A stretch of 64,000 bases of DNA from Ruminococcus sp. OA3 (GCF_022440845.1 NZ_JAKNTO010000001.1:2294001-2358000); one strand, 5' to 3'; positions 1 to 9,414 are shown, counted from the stretch's first letter. Program-made: numbers and translations. Notes: generated by a model not told the origin, from the sequence alone.

Positions 1-10
1 ACAAGGTAGA

Positions 11-52
11 AGGGGCTGTTGCAAAGTGAGAAATTACTTTGCAGCAGCCCCT
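11..52 (+). other. Hairpin just upstream of scfB
   Basis: A near-perfect inverted repeat has arms at 11-27 and 36-52 (17 bp, one G-T pair) and an 8-base loop. No T-run follows it on either strand, so it does not look like a full intrinsic terminator. In related genomes the short SCIFF precursor gene scfA lies just upstream of the maturase, so this hairpin probably sits in the scfA-scfB gap. It could stabilise or attenuate the transcript so that the precursor is made in excess of the enzyme; that role is inference. Confidence 0.6.
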
Positions 53-92
53 CTATGAGCACAAAAGAGAGAAGGCGGAAGGGAGAATATCA

Positions 93-1451
93 GTGATACA
101 TCAGTACAGGAACAATGGATATAATATTGTTCTGGATATCAACAGCGGTTCTGTCCATGTCGTGGATGACGTAGTCTATGACTGTATCAGTCTGCTGTCA
201 GAAAAAAAAGATGCCGGGGTCATAAAAGATGAGCTTGGCGGAACGTATGTCCAGGAAGATATTGAGTCAGCACTTTCAGAATGCAGACAGTTGGAAGAGC
301 AGGGGATGCTTTTCACCGAAGATATCTATCGTGATGCCATTGAGCATTTTAAAGACCGCCAGACAGTAGTAAAAGCACTATGTCTGCACATCGCCCATGA
401 CTGCAATCTGGCCTGTCGGTACTGCTTTGCGGAGGAAGGAGAATATCATGGACGCAGGGCGCTGATGTCCTTTGAGGTGGGGAAAAAAGCGCTTGATTTT
501 CTGATCGCAAATTCAGGAAGCAGAAGAAACCTGGAAGTGGATTTTTTCGGAGGAGAACCTCTGATGAACTGGCAGGTGGTAAAAGACCTGGTGGCATACG
601 GAAGAGAGCAGGAGAAAATCCATGATAAAAATTTCCGATTTACACTGACAACGAATGGCGTACTGCTTGACGATGAGGTGATGGAGTTTGCGAATCGTGA
701 GATGGGAAATGTAGTGCTGAGTATAGACGGCAGGAAAGAGGTGCATGATCATATGCGGCCGTTTTGTAAAGGGGCGGGAAGTTATGACCTGATTGTGCCG
801 AAATTCCAGAAATTTGCTGAAAGCCGAAATCAGGACAGGTATTATGTCAGGGGAACATTTACCCGGTATAATATGGATTTTGCCTCAGATGTGCTGCATC
901 TGGCTGATCTGGGCTTTAAACAGATTTCCGTAGAGCCGGTGGTCGCTGATCCAAAAGAGGATTATGCGCTGCGCGAGGAGGATATCCCGAAGATATGTGA
1001 ACAGTATGATATCCTGGCGAGAGAAATGATAAAAAGGGAAAAAGAGGGACGGGGATTTAATTTCTTTCATTTTATGATCGACCTGACAGGCGGTCCCTGT
1101 GTATATAAAAGACTCTCAGGCTGCGGTTCGGGTACGGAATACCTGGCTGTGACGCCGTGGGGAGATCTCTATCCATGCCATCAGTTTGTCGGTGAAGACA
1201 GATTTTTGATGGGAAATGTGGATGAGGGCATTACCCGGCAGGAGATCTGCAGCGAGTTCAAAGGCTGCAATGTCTATGCGAAAGAGAAGTGCCGGGATTG
1301 TTTTGCAAGGTTCTACTGCAGTGGCGGCTGTGCGGCGAATTCTTTCAATTTCACGGGCAGGATAGATGACGTCTACGAGATTGGTTGCGAACTGCAGAGA
1401 AAACGTGTCGAATGCGCGCTGATGATTAAAGCAGCGCAGGCGGAAGAATAA
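93..1451 (+). CDS. scfB: SCIFF peptide maturase (radical SAM/SPASM)
   Basis: Radical SAM enzyme of the family that installs thioether crosslinks in the six-cysteine SCIFF peptide, a ribosomally made peptide conserved in Clostridia. The start is taken as GTG 93, because a GGGAGA Shine-Dalgarno sequence lies about 7 bases upstream and the protein then opens with the family's usual VIHQYRNNGYNIV. An upstream TTG at 39 lies inside the hairpin and has no ribosome site. The 452-residue product has an N-terminal peptide-binding region, the CxxxCxxC cluster at C104/C108/C111 (CNLACRYC), and a C-terminal SPASM domain with many cysteines (CRDCFARFYCSGGC). The precursor gene would lie off the left edge. 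secDF follows after 20 bases, as in many Clostridia. Identification is by family resemblance and is strong. Confidence 0.9.
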   Translation: MIHQYRNNGYNIVLDINSGSVHVVDDVVYDCISLLSEKKDAGVIKDELGGTYVQEDIESALSECRQLEEQGMLFTEDIYRDAIEHFKDRQTVVKALCLHIAHDCNLACRYCFAEEGEYHGRRALMSFEVGKKALDFLIANSGSRRNLEVDFFGGEPLMNWQVVKDLVAYGREQEKIHDKNFRFTLTTNGVLLDDEVMEFANREMGNVVLSIDGRKEVHDHMRPFCKGAGSYDLIVPKFQKFAESRNQDRYYVRGTFTRYNMDFASDVLHLADLGFKQISVEPVVADPKEDYALREEDIPKICEQYDILAREMIKREKEGRGFNFFHFMIDLTGGPCVYKRLSGCGSGTEYLAVTPWGDLYPCHQFVGEDRFLMGNVDEGITRQEICSEFKGCNVYAKEKCRDCFARFYCSGGCAANSFNFTGRIDDVYEIGCELQRKRVECALMIKAAQAEE

Positions 1452-1471
1452 AACAACAACGGGAGGTAAAC

Positions 1472-3616
1472 ATGAAGAAAAAGCAAGGCGTTGTCGTCAT
1501 TATCCTGGCGGCCGTCCTGATAGGACTGTTGATTTTCACGACGGCGGCAGGATTCGGGCCAACGGGGACAGGATCGGCTAAAAACATTAAGACGGGTCTG
1601 GATCTGGCAGGAGGTGTCAGTATCACGTATCAGGCGAAGGATGATAATCCTTCATCGGAAGATATGTCGGATACGATTTATAAACTCCAGAAACGTGTGG
1701 AGAATTACAGTGAAGAAGCTCAGGTGTATCAGGAAGGCAGCAACCGGATCAACATTGAAATTCCAGGTGTATCCGATGCAAATGCGATTCTGGAAGAGCT
1801 TGGTAAACCGGGTTCGCTGGAATTTACAGATGCAGAGGGGAATACCGTACTTGACGGTACCGACGTGGAAACTGCTGAGGGCGGGATCACACAGGATGAC
1901 ACGGGAAACAACCAGTATGTAGTATCGCTTCAGCTGACGGCAGAGGGAACGAAGAAATTCGCAGAAGCGACAGAAGAGAATCTGGGAAAACAGATAGCCA
2001 TCATCTATGACGGCGAGACTATCAGCGCACCGACTGTTCAGTCTGTGATATCAGACGGAAAAGCCCAGATCACAGGAATGAGTTCCATTGAAGATGCAAG
2101 AGAACTGGCATCGACGATCCGTATCGGATCCCTGTCTCTGGAGCTTGAGGAAATGCGTTCCAACGTAGTCGGCGCACAGCTCGGACAGGAAGCGATTAAG
2201 ACGAGTCTGATCGCTGCGGCAATCGGCATGGCAATCGTCATGGTGTTCATGATCGTGGTGTATCTGCTCCCGGGAGTGGTCGCAGCACTGTCACTGTTGA
2301 TCTATACAGGCCTGATGCTTGTAATGCTGAATGCATTTGACCTGACATTGACGCTTCCAGGAATTGCCGGTATCGTACTTTCCATCGGTATGGCTGTAGA
2401 CGCCAATGTTATCATTTATGCCCGTATCAGAGAAGAAATTGCGGTAGGAAAAAGTGTCAGAAATGCAATTAAATCTGGATTTCAGAAAGCCCTGTCAGCG
2501 ATCCTGGACGGTAATATCACGACGCTGATTGCAGCTGCAGTTCTTGGACTGCTGGGAAGCGGAAGTGTCAAAGGTTTTGCCATGACGCTCGCACTCGGTA
2601 TTGTTCTGTCCATGTTCACAGCACTCGTGATCTCACGGCTTCTGATCAATGCCTTATATACGGTGGGACTTCAGGATCCGAAGCTTTACGGACAGCAGAA
2701 AGAACGCAAAGTCATTGACTTTGTGGGAAAGAGAAAAATATTTTTTGCAATATCCATTGTACTGGTACTTCTGGCGCCGATCGGCATGGGGATTTTCTCT
2801 GCCAAAGACGGCAAGGCTCTGAACTACAGCCTTGAATTTATCGGAGGTACGTCGACGACAGTTACTTTCAATGAGGAATTTACATTGAATGAACTGGAAG
2901 AAGATGTGAGACCGGTCATCGAGGAGGTAACCGGGGACAGCAATGTCCAGTTCCAGCAGGTAGTAGGAAGCAGCCAGGTTATCATCAAGACGCGCAGCCT
3001 GGATGTTGATGAGCGCGAGACTTTCAATCAGAAGTTGAAGGAAGAGTTTGAAGTGGATGAGAATCATATTTCCGCGGAGACGATTTCATCGACGGTCAGC
3101 AAAGAGATGCGTATGGATGCCTTCATAGCCGTTGTAGTGGCGACAATTTTCATGCTGATCTATATCTGGCTGAGATTTAAGGATATCCGTTTTGCTTCCA
3201 GTGCGGTACTTGCACTGGTTCATGATGTTCTGGTAGTACTGGCATTTTATGCCCTGTTCCGTGTATCTGTGGGAAGTACTTTTATCGCATGTATGCTGAC
3301 AATCGTGGGTTACTCGATCAATGCGACGATCGTCATCTTCGACCGAATCCGAGAGAATATGCGTGGCGTGAAGAAGAAAGAAGAACTCGCAGAGGTTGTT
3401 AACCGCAGTATCACACAGACACTGACGAGAAGTATCTATACATCACTGACGACATTTATCATGGTTGCAGTACTCTACATCCTTGGGGTTTCGTCAATCC
3501 GTGATTTTGCACTTCCGATTATGGTTGGTATCGTATGCGGAGCATATTCCTCCGTATGCATCACAGGTGCCCTGTGGTATGTGATGAAATCACGTGTCAG
3601 AAAAGCAAAACAATAA
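1472..3616 (+). CDS. secDF: Fused protein translocase subunit SecDF
   Basis: Membrane protein that assists SecYEG-dependent protein export using the proton motive force. It has 714 residues, with SecD and SecF in one chain as in many Firmicutes. The first membrane helix is at about 6-28. The SecD P1 signature GLDLAGGVSITY follows at about 41-52, then a periplasmic-type domain and a helix bundle near 240-400. The SecF half starts near 410 with a helix, a short extracellular part containing LEFIGGTSTTVTF, and the last helix bundle near 545-710. A GGGAGG ribosome site lies 7 bases before ATG 1472. It follows scfB closely and recJ starts 20 bases after its stop, suggesting one transcript. No oddities seen. 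Confidence 0.95.
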   Translation: MKKKQGVVVIILAAVLIGLLIFTTAAGFGPTGTGSAKNIKTGLDLAGGVSITYQAKDDNPSSEDMSDTIYKLQKRVENYSEEAQVYQEGSNRINIEIPGVSDANAILEELGKPGSLEFTDAEGNTVLDGTDVETAEGGITQDDTGNNQYVVSLQLTAEGTKKFAEATEENLGKQIAIIYDGETISAPTVQSVISDGKAQITGMSSIEDARELASTIRIGSLSLELEEMRSNVVGAQLGQEAIKTSLIAAAIGMAIVMVFMIVVYLLPGVVAALSLLIYTGLMLVMLNAFDLTLTLPGIAGIVLSIGMAVDANVIIYARIREEIAVGKSVRNAIKSGFQKALSAILDGNITTLIAAAVLGLLGSGSVKGFAMTLALGIVLSMFTALVISRLLINALYTVGLQDPKLYGQQKERKVIDFVGKRKIFFAISIVLVLLAPIGMGIFSAKDGKALNYSLEFIGGTSTTVTFNEEFTLNELEEDVRPVIEEVTGDSNVQFQQVVGSSQVIIKTRSLDVDERETFNQKLKEEFEVDENHISAETISSTVSKEMRMDAFIAVVVATIFMLIYIWLRFKDIRFASSAVLALVHDVLVVLAFYALFRVSVGSTFIACMLTIVGYSINATIVIFDRIRENMRGVKKKEELAEVVNRSITQTLTRSIYTSLTTFIMVAVLYILGVSSIRDFALPIMVGIVCGAYSSVCITGALWYVMKSRVRKAKQ

Positions 3617-3636
3617 AATCAGAAGGAGCAAAGGGG

Positions 3637-5379
3637 ATGCCGGACGGCGTCCCTTTTAAGATTCTTATGGAAAAGTGGGTAATTGCTGCAAAGAAAGCAG
3701 ATTTTAAAAAGACAGCTGAATTATTTCATATCGATCAGGTGACGGCTCGTCTGATCAGAAACCGGGATGTGGTCGGGGAGGAGGCCATCAGGCGTTATCT
3801 CCACGGAAACATCAGCGAACTGCCATCATGGAAGTCGATGAAGGGGATCGCGGAGGCGGTCGATATCCTGAAAGATAAGATCAGGATGGGACGGCGGGTG
3901 CGCATTATCGGGGATTATGATATTGACGGTGTGACGGCATCCTATATTCTTCAGAACGGCCTTAAGAGAGTCGGGGCAAGAGCAGATGTGGTGATTCCGG
4001 ATCGGATCACAGACGGATATGGTATCAATGAGTCTCTGATCGCGGATGCCGCACAGGACGGCATTGATACGATCGTGACCTGTGATAATGGTATTGCAGC
4101 TGCGGCACAGATTCAGACGGCAAAGGATCTCGGACTGACAGTAATCGTGACGGATCATCATGAAGTGCCGTATATTGAGCGAGAAAACGGTAAAGTGTTT
4201 ATTCTGCCGCCTGCTGATGTCGTCATCAATCCACGGCAGGAGGGGTGTGATTATCCGTTCAAACAACTGTGCGGAGCCTGTGTCGGAATGCAGCTGGTGT
4301 CCGGGCTGTACGACGGTTTCGGGATCGATGAAAAAGAAATAGAAGAATTCCTGGAGTTTGCTGCGATAGCAACGATCGGGGACGTGATGGATCTGGCAGG
4401 GGATAACAGGATCCTGGTAAAAGAGGGAATGAATCGGCTGAGGCACACAAAGAACATGGGGCTGCTGGCCCTGATTGAGGCAAATGGACTGGTACCGGAA
4501 CAACTGTCGCCGTATCACATTGGATTTGTCATCGGGCCATGCCTGAATGCTGGGGGCAGGCTGGATACGGCCAGGCGATCACTGGCACTGCTGAATGCAG
4601 AAACGCAGGAGGAGGCGGTGAGGCTGGCGGCAGACCTGAAGGCGCTGAACGATGAACGAAAAGACCTGACGGAGCAGGGCGTCGCCCGGGCAGTCGAGAT
4701 GGTGGAAAACAGTTCGCTGAGCGGGGACCGGGTGCTTGTGGTCTACCTTCCGGAATGTCATGAGAGTCTGGCAGGCATCATTGCGGGACGACTGCGTGAA
4801 CGGTACCACAAGCCGTCGATTGTCCTCACACGGACGCAGGAGGGAGTCAAGGGCTCCGGGAGGTCGATTGAGGCGTATTCCATGTATGAGGAACTGGTTA
4901 AGGTAAAAGATCTTCTGATAAAGTTTGGAGGACACCCGATGGCAGCAGGGCTTTCGCTGGAGGAGGCGAATGTGCCGGGATTTCGAAAACGGCTGAATGA
5001 GCTCTGTACTCTCCGGGAAGAAGATCTTGCAGAAAAAGTTGTCATAGATGCTGCGATGCCGATCGGATACATACGCAAAGACCTGGTGCAGGAATTCGAG
5101 CTTCTGGAGCCTTTTGGAAAAGGAAATACCAGACCATTGTTCGCACTGAGGCAGGTCAGGATGTTGGAATGCAGAATTTTTGGGAAGAATAGAAATGTGG
5201 TCAAAATGAAAGTGATGGATGATCAGGGGTATTCCATTGACGGTGTATATTTTGGCGATGGGGACAGCTTTGTAAATGATGTAAAAGACAAAGGAAGATT
5301 GAACGTCGTTTATTACCCATCCGTCAATTCTTACCGTGGAAAGGAAAATCTGCAGGTTGTTATCACACATTACCAGTGA
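3637..5379 (+). CDS. recJ: Single-stranded-DNA-specific exonuclease RecJ
   Basis: 5'-3' exonuclease on single-stranded DNA, acting in recombination and repair. ATG 3637 is chosen because AGAAGGAG lies 8 bases upstream; the reading frame stays open further back into secDF, but that part has no homology. An alternative ATG lies at 3667. The product has 580 residues. The DHH phosphoesterase domain shows the metal-binding motifs GDYDIDG (D93, D95) and TDHHEV (D173-H175). The DHHA1 domain follows with GGHPMAAGLSL, and then a C-terminal OB-fold-like region. The length is normal for RecJ of Clostridia. The gene order secDF-recJ-apt-rel is typical of the class. Confidence 0.95.
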   Translation: MPDGVPFKILMEKWVIAAKKADFKKTAELFHIDQVTARLIRNRDVVGEEAIRRYLHGNISELPSWKSMKGIAEAVDILKDKIRMGRRVRIIGDYDIDGVTASYILQNGLKRVGARADVVIPDRITDGYGINESLIADAAQDGIDTIVTCDNGIAAAAQIQTAKDLGLTVIVTDHHEVPYIERENGKVFILPPADVVINPRQEGCDYPFKQLCGACVGMQLVSGLYDGFGIDEKEIEEFLEFAAIATIGDVMDLAGDNRILVKEGMNRLRHTKNMGLLALIEANGLVPEQLSPYHIGFVIGPCLNAGGRLDTARRSLALLNAETQEEAVRLAADLKALNDERKDLTEQGVARAVEMVENSSLSGDRVLVVYLPECHESLAGIIAGRLRERYHKPSIVLTRTQEGVKGSGRSIEAYSMYEELVKVKDLLIKFGGHPMAAGLSLEEANVPGFRKRLNELCTLREEDLAEKVVIDAAMPIGYIRKDLVQEFELLEPFGKGNTRPLFALRQVRMLECRIFGKNRNVVKMKVMDDQGYSIDGVYFGDGDSFVNDVKDKGRLNVVYYPSVNSYRGKENLQVVITHYQ

Positions 5380-5394
5380 ATGCATCGGAATATA

Positions 5395-5424
5395 TTTACA
5401 AATGCATTGGAATGGTGATATACT
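5395..5424 (+). promoter_or_regulatory. Promoter for apt-rel
   Basis: TTTACA (5395-5400), an 18-base spacer and TATACT (5419-5424) resemble a housekeeping sigma-factor promoter in the gap between recJ and apt. A 12-base direct repeat, ATGCATYGGAAT, occurs at 5380-5391 and 5402-5413. The 22-base offset is about two helical turns, and the second copy lies in the spacer. It may be a regulator site. The regulator is unknown. Confidence 0.55.
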
Positions 5425-5468
5425 TATTGTCATAAATGTCGAGAAATAGCGGATGGAGGAACGCAAGA

Positions 5469-5993
5469 ATGAAGAAAATAGAAGATTATGTCCGAAACAT
5501 ACCTGATTTTCCGGAACCGGGAATTATTTTCCGGGATGTCACCAGCATACTGCAGGATGCTGACGGACTGCATCTGGCGATCGATTCCATGCAGGAGTGT
5601 ATCAGTGGACTTGATTTTGATATTGTAGCGGGCACAGAGTCCAGAGGTTTTATCTTTGGCGTGCCGATTGCGTATAATCTGCATAAACCGTTTATTCCGG
5701 TCAGGAAAAAAGGAAAGCTTCCGCGTGAGACAATTGAGCAGAGCTATGAACTGGAATACGGAAGCGCGGTAATAGAGATGCACAGAGATTCCATTTTGCC
5801 GGGACAGCGTGTCGTGATCATCGATGACCTGATCGCGACAGGAGGTACTGTTGAGGCATGTGCCAGGATGATCGAATCGCTGGGCGGCCACGTGGAGAAG
5901 ATCGTATTTCTTATGGAACTGGCAGGACTAAAAGGCAGAGAACGTCTGAAGGAATATGATGTGGAATCCATAATCTGCTATGATGGAAAATAA
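5469..5993 (+). CDS. apt: Adenine phosphoribosyltransferase
   Basis: Purine salvage enzyme that converts adenine and PRPP to AMP and pyrophosphate in the cytoplasm. ATG 5469 has GGAGG about 9 bases upstream and gives a 174-residue protein of normal length; the in-frame ATG at 5436 would add 11 residues without homology. Visible features are the N-terminal KKIEDYVRNIPDFPEPGI, the flexible-loop region near RKKGKLP, and the PRPP-binding motif VVIIDDLIATGGT. It lies directly upstream of rel, linking purine salvage and (p)ppGpp metabolism in one operon, a common arrangement in Firmicutes. Confidence 0.95.
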   Translation: MKKIEDYVRNIPDFPEPGIIFRDVTSILQDADGLHLAIDSMQECISGLDFDIVAGTESRGFIFGVPIAYNLHKPFIPVRKKGKLPRETIEQSYELEYGSAVIEMHRDSILPGQRVVIIDDLIATGGTVEACARMIESLGGHVEKIVFLMELAGLKGRERLKEYDVESIICYDGK

Positions 5994-6012
5994 CAGGTAA
6001 AGAGGGATAGAT

Positions 6013-8322
6013 ATGGGTGGAGAAAACGCACAGGTTCAGGATGCACATGCAAAAATACAGAACATCCGTGAGGTTGAAAAAAGTGTGAAAGCCATGGATG
6101 ATTTTACAAGCCCTTCGATACTCTATGAAGAGCTTATTTCGAGTGTGAAAAAATATCATCCGTCCGACAGCGTTCACATGATTGAAAAAGCTTATCAGAT
6201 TGCTGACAAAGCACATAACGGACAGGTCCGGAAATCAGGCGAACCGTATATTATCCATCCGCTGTGTGTTGCGATCATACTGGCTGATCTGGAGCTTGAT
6301 AAAGAAACGATCATTTCCGGAATCCTGCATGATGTGCTGGAAGATACGGTTATGACTTACAAAGAACTGGAAGAAATCTTCGGTTCGGAAGTGGCACTTC
6401 TCGTGGACGGCGTTACAAAGCTGGGGCAGCTGAATTATTCAAAGGATAAGCTGGAGGTACAGGCAGAAAATCTCAGGAAAATGTTTCTTGCCATGGCGAA
6501 AGATATTCGTGTGATACTGATCAAACTGGCGGACCGTCTGCATAACATGCGGACATTGAAATACATGCCGGAGAAGAAGCAGAAAGATAAGGCGCGGGAG
6601 ACGATGGATATCTATGCACCCATTGCTCAGCGCCTCGGCATTTCGAAGATTAAAATAGAGCTTGATGACCTGTCGCTGAAATATCTCCAGCCGGAGGTTT
6701 ATTACGATCTTGTTGACAAGATTGCCGTCCGCAAGAGTGAGCGGGAGGCATTTGTATCAAAAATCGTATCGGAAGTACAGTCTCATATGGAAAAGTCGAA
6801 CATTACCGCTGAAGTGGATGGCAGGGTGAAACATTTCTTCAGTATCTATAAAAAGATGGTGAACCAGGGAAAAACACTGGATCAGATATATGATCTGTTT
6901 GCAGTTCGTATTATCGTAGATACGGTGAAAGACTGCTATGCGGCGCTCGGTATCATTCACGAGATGTATAAGCCGATACCGGGGCGTTTCAAAGACTATA
7001 TCGCAATGCCGAAGCCCAATATGTATCAGTCTCTGCATACGACGCTGATCGGACCTCAGGGACAGCCGTTTGAGATTCAGATCCGTACATTTGAGATGCA
7101 TAAGACAGCAGAATACGGGATTGCTGCTCATTGGAAATATAAGGAGGCATCTGACGGCAAGAAGACGGATGCACAGAAAGAGGAAGAAAAGCTGAGCTGG
7201 CTGCGCCAGATTCTGGAGTGGCAGCGGGATATGTCAGACAACAAAGAGTTCATGAGTCTGCTGAAAAGTGACCTGGATCTTTTCGCGGACAATGTCTACT
7301 GTTTTAGTCCGGCAGGAGACGTCAAAACGCTTCCGGCAGGTTCCACACCGATCGACTTTGCATACAGTGTGCACAGCGCCGTCGGCAATAAGATGGTGGG
7401 TGCGAGAGTAAATGGAAAGCTTGTGCCGATCGAGTATGTCATCCAGAATGGTGACCGTGTGGAGATTATCACCTCACAGAACTCAAAGGGCCCCAGCCGT
7501 GACTGGCTGAAGATCGTTAAGAGTACCCAGGCGAAGAATAAGATCAATCAGTGGTTCCGTCAGGAACTGAAGGAAGATAATATTCTGAAGGGGAAAGATA
7601 TGCTGGCGCAGTATGCGAAGGAGAAGAACAAGACACTTTCCAGCTATCTGAAGATGGAGTATCAGGAACCGGTGATGCGCAAGTACGGTTTCCGAGACTG
7701 GGATTCTGTGCTTGCCGCGATCGGCCACGGCGGCCTGAAGGAAGGCCAGGTACTGAATAAACTGGTAGAGTGCTATGACAAGGCACACAAATCGGAGATT
7801 ACAGACAAGACGATACTTGAGGCAAAAGCGGAGGCAAAAGATAAACTTCATGTGGGGAAATCCCCGCAGGGAAGTATTATCGTCAAGGGTATTCACGATG
7901 TGGCGGTCCGTTTTGCAAAGTGCTGCAATCCGATTCCGGGAGATGAGATTGTTGGTTATGTGACACGGGGCCGGGGCGTTACGATACACCGCACGGACTG
8001 TGTCAATATTATCCATATGGATGAGACTGAGAGGATCCGTCTGATCGATGCGGAGTGGCAGGGCAGTGAAATTCCGGATCAGTTATTTACGGCGGAGATC
8101 AATGTCTATGCAAACAACAGAACGGGACTTCTGGTGGATATCTCGAAACTGTTCACCGAGCGGAAGATCGATATTGCATCAATCAATGTGAGGACCAGCA
8201 AGCAGGGGACTGCCACTATTTCCATGTCGTTTGACGTACACAGTATCGAGGAACTGAACCAGCTCGTGAATAAACTGCAGCAGGTAGAAAGCGTACTTGA
8301 CATAGAACGAACAACCGGATGA
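6013..8322 (+). CDS. relA: Bifunctional (p)ppGpp synthetase/hydrolase Rel
   Basis: Stringent-response enzyme that makes (p)ppGpp on stalled ribosomes and can also degrade it. The 769-residue protein has the full long-RSH layout. An HD hydrolase domain lies at about 55-200 (GILHDVLEDT and related motifs present, so hydrolysis is likely active). The synthetase domain is at about 245-365, with KDYIAMPKPNMYQSLHTT. A TGS domain follows at about 420-485, then a helical/zinc-finger region with CCNPIPGDEI, and a C-terminal ACT domain from about 695. ATG 6013 has AGAGGGA about 5 bases upstream. The stop codon overlaps the first base of a tandem repeat array downstream. It is the only long RSH protein in the window. 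Confidence 0.95.
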   Translation: MGGENAQVQDAHAKIQNIREVEKSVKAMDDFTSPSILYEELISSVKKYHPSDSVHMIEKAYQIADKAHNGQVRKSGEPYIIHPLCVAIILADLELDKETIISGILHDVLEDTVMTYKELEEIFGSEVALLVDGVTKLGQLNYSKDKLEVQAENLRKMFLAMAKDIRVILIKLADRLHNMRTLKYMPEKKQKDKARETMDIYAPIAQRLGISKIKIELDDLSLKYLQPEVYYDLVDKIAVRKSEREAFVSKIVSEVQSHMEKSNITAEVDGRVKHFFSIYKKMVNQGKTLDQIYDLFAVRIIVDTVKDCYAALGIIHEMYKPIPGRFKDYIAMPKPNMYQSLHTTLIGPQGQPFEIQIRTFEMHKTAEYGIAAHWKYKEASDGKKTDAQKEEEKLSWLRQILEWQRDMSDNKEFMSLLKSDLDLFADNVYCFSPAGDVKTLPAGSTPIDFAYSVHSAVGNKMVGARVNGKLVPIEYVIQNGDRVEIITSQNSKGPSRDWLKIVKSTQAKNKINQWFRQELKEDNILKGKDMLAQYAKEKNKTLSSYLKMEYQEPVMRKYGFRDWDSVLAAIGHGGLKEGQVLNKLVECYDKAHKSEITDKTILEAKAEAKDKLHVGKSPQGSIIVKGIHDVAVRFAKCCNPIPGDEIVGYVTRGRGVTIHRTDCVNIIHMDETERIRLIDAEWQGSEIPDQLFTAEINVYANNRTGLLVDISKLFTERKIDIASINVRTSKQGTATISMSFDVHSIEELNQLVNKLQQVESVLDIERTTG

Positions 8323-8733
8323 GGCCGAAAGCAACTTAGTGAACGCGAGCCACAGGCGAAGCGTGAACTTAGTGCGAGGCCCATCCCGAACCTTAGAGAG
8401 CGCAGCAGGCGCGAACTTAGTTGAGGCCGAAAGCAACTTAGTGAACGCGAGCCGAAGGCGAAGCGTGAGCTTAGTGCGAGGCCCATCCCGAACCTTAGAG
8501 AGCGCAGCAGGCGCGAACTTAGTTGAGGCCGAAAGCAACTTAGTGAACGCGAGCCGAAGGCGAAGCGTGAGCTTAGTGCGAGGCCCATCCCGAACCTTAG
8601 AGAGCGCAGCAGGCGCGAACTTAGTTGAGGGATGAATCCGATTTGAAGCAACTTAGTGAAGCCGAGCCGAAGGCGAAAGCTGAACTTAGTGCGAGGCCCA
8701 TCCCGAACCTTAACGAGTGCGAAGCACGAGTTT
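8321..8733. repeat. 102-bp tandem repeat array, 4 copies
   Basis: Three nearly identical 102-bp units begin at 8321, 8423 and 8525. A diverged fourth copy runs from 8627 to about 8733. Each unit carries four CTTAG boxes; in the first they lie at 8335, 8368, 8392 and 8416, so a 24-base sub-period is visible. The array fills almost the whole 465-base gap between rel and the next gene. Because 102 is a multiple of three, several frames stay open through it on both strands, but none has a ribosome site or coding character. The bases GCGAAGCGTG recall the hairpin repeats near 16726-16849, so both may belong to one intergenic repeat family. Confidence 0.85.
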
Positions 8734-8787
8734 AGTTGAGGGATGATACCTATATTATCATTAAACCAACTCAGTGGAGGAAAAAAT

Positions 8788-9414
8788 ATGAACAAAGCAG
8801 TAATACAAAATCTGGTCCTGGGTCAGGTGGGAACGAACTGCCTGCTGATAAAGAACAGTGAGACAGGGGAGATGCTGATCGTAGATCCTGCAGACAACGC
8901 GGGGACTATTTCACAGGCAGTGACAAAGCTGAACGGGAAGCCGGTAGCGGTGCTGCTGACGCACGGTCATTTCGATCATATTCTGGCTGTGGATGATCTT
9001 CGGGATCTGTATGAAATACCTGTCTATGCTTATGAAAAGGAGCAGGATGTACTGGAAGATTCTCTGCTGAATCTTTCTGCCGCCTGGGATCATGCGTTTA
9101 CGACGAAAGCTGATGTGTATGTAAAGGATCATGAGAAACTGATACTGGCAGGGTTTGAGATTACCGTACTTTATACACCGGGACATACGCATGGCAGCTG
9201 CTGTTATTATCTGGAAAAAGAAAAGGTTCTGGTGAGCGGTGATACATTGTTTGCAGGGTCTGTCGGAAGGATGGATTTTCCAACGTCCAGCGCTGCGGAT
9301 ATGAGCGCCAGTATCAAGCGGCTTCTTAAGCTTCCGGAGGATGTTGAGGTCTGGCCGGGGCATGAACAGAGTACAACGATCGGACATGAAAAGAGGTATA
9401 ATCCCTTTGCTTAA
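8788..9414 (+). CDS. MBL-fold hydrolase (glyoxalase II-like)
   Basis: Metallo-beta-lactamase-fold hydrolase of 208 residues, of the small glyoxalase II-like group common in Firmicutes (YqgX type). The zinc-binding motif THGHFDH supplies H59, H61, D63 and H64; further ligands are likely in GHTHGS and in SGDTLF. The C-terminus carries WPGHEQSTTIGHEK. ATG 8788 is preferred, with GGAGG 7 bases upstream; an earlier ATG at 8743 lacks a site and lies at the edge of the repeat array. The end overlaps the start region of hemZ, so the two are probably translated together. The substrate is not determined; a thioester or other ester is likely from the family. Confidence 0.85.
   Translation: MNKAVIQNLVLGQVGTNCLLIKNSETGEMLIVDPADNAGTISQAVTKLNGKPVAVLLTHGHFDHILAVDDLRDLYEIPVYAYEKEQDVLEDSLLNLSAAWDHAFTTKADVYVKDHEKLILAGFEITVLYTPGHTHGSCCYYLEKEKVLVSGDTLFAGSVGRMDFPTSSAADMSASIKRLLKLPEDVEVWPGHEQSTTIGHEKRYNPFA

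Noticed and set aside
4579-5466. 295-codon open frame on the minus strand within recJ
   Set aside because: It lies fully antisense to recJ with its conserved motifs, and has no recognisable domain or ribosome site.
8321-8733. CRISPR array
   Set aside because: Units are contiguous, with no unique spacers, and no cas genes are present.
8106-8795. Long open frames on both strands across the tandem repeat after rel
   Set aside because: The 102-bp unit is a multiple of three, which keeps frames open by chance. None has a ribosome site, and the frames cover the end of rel.
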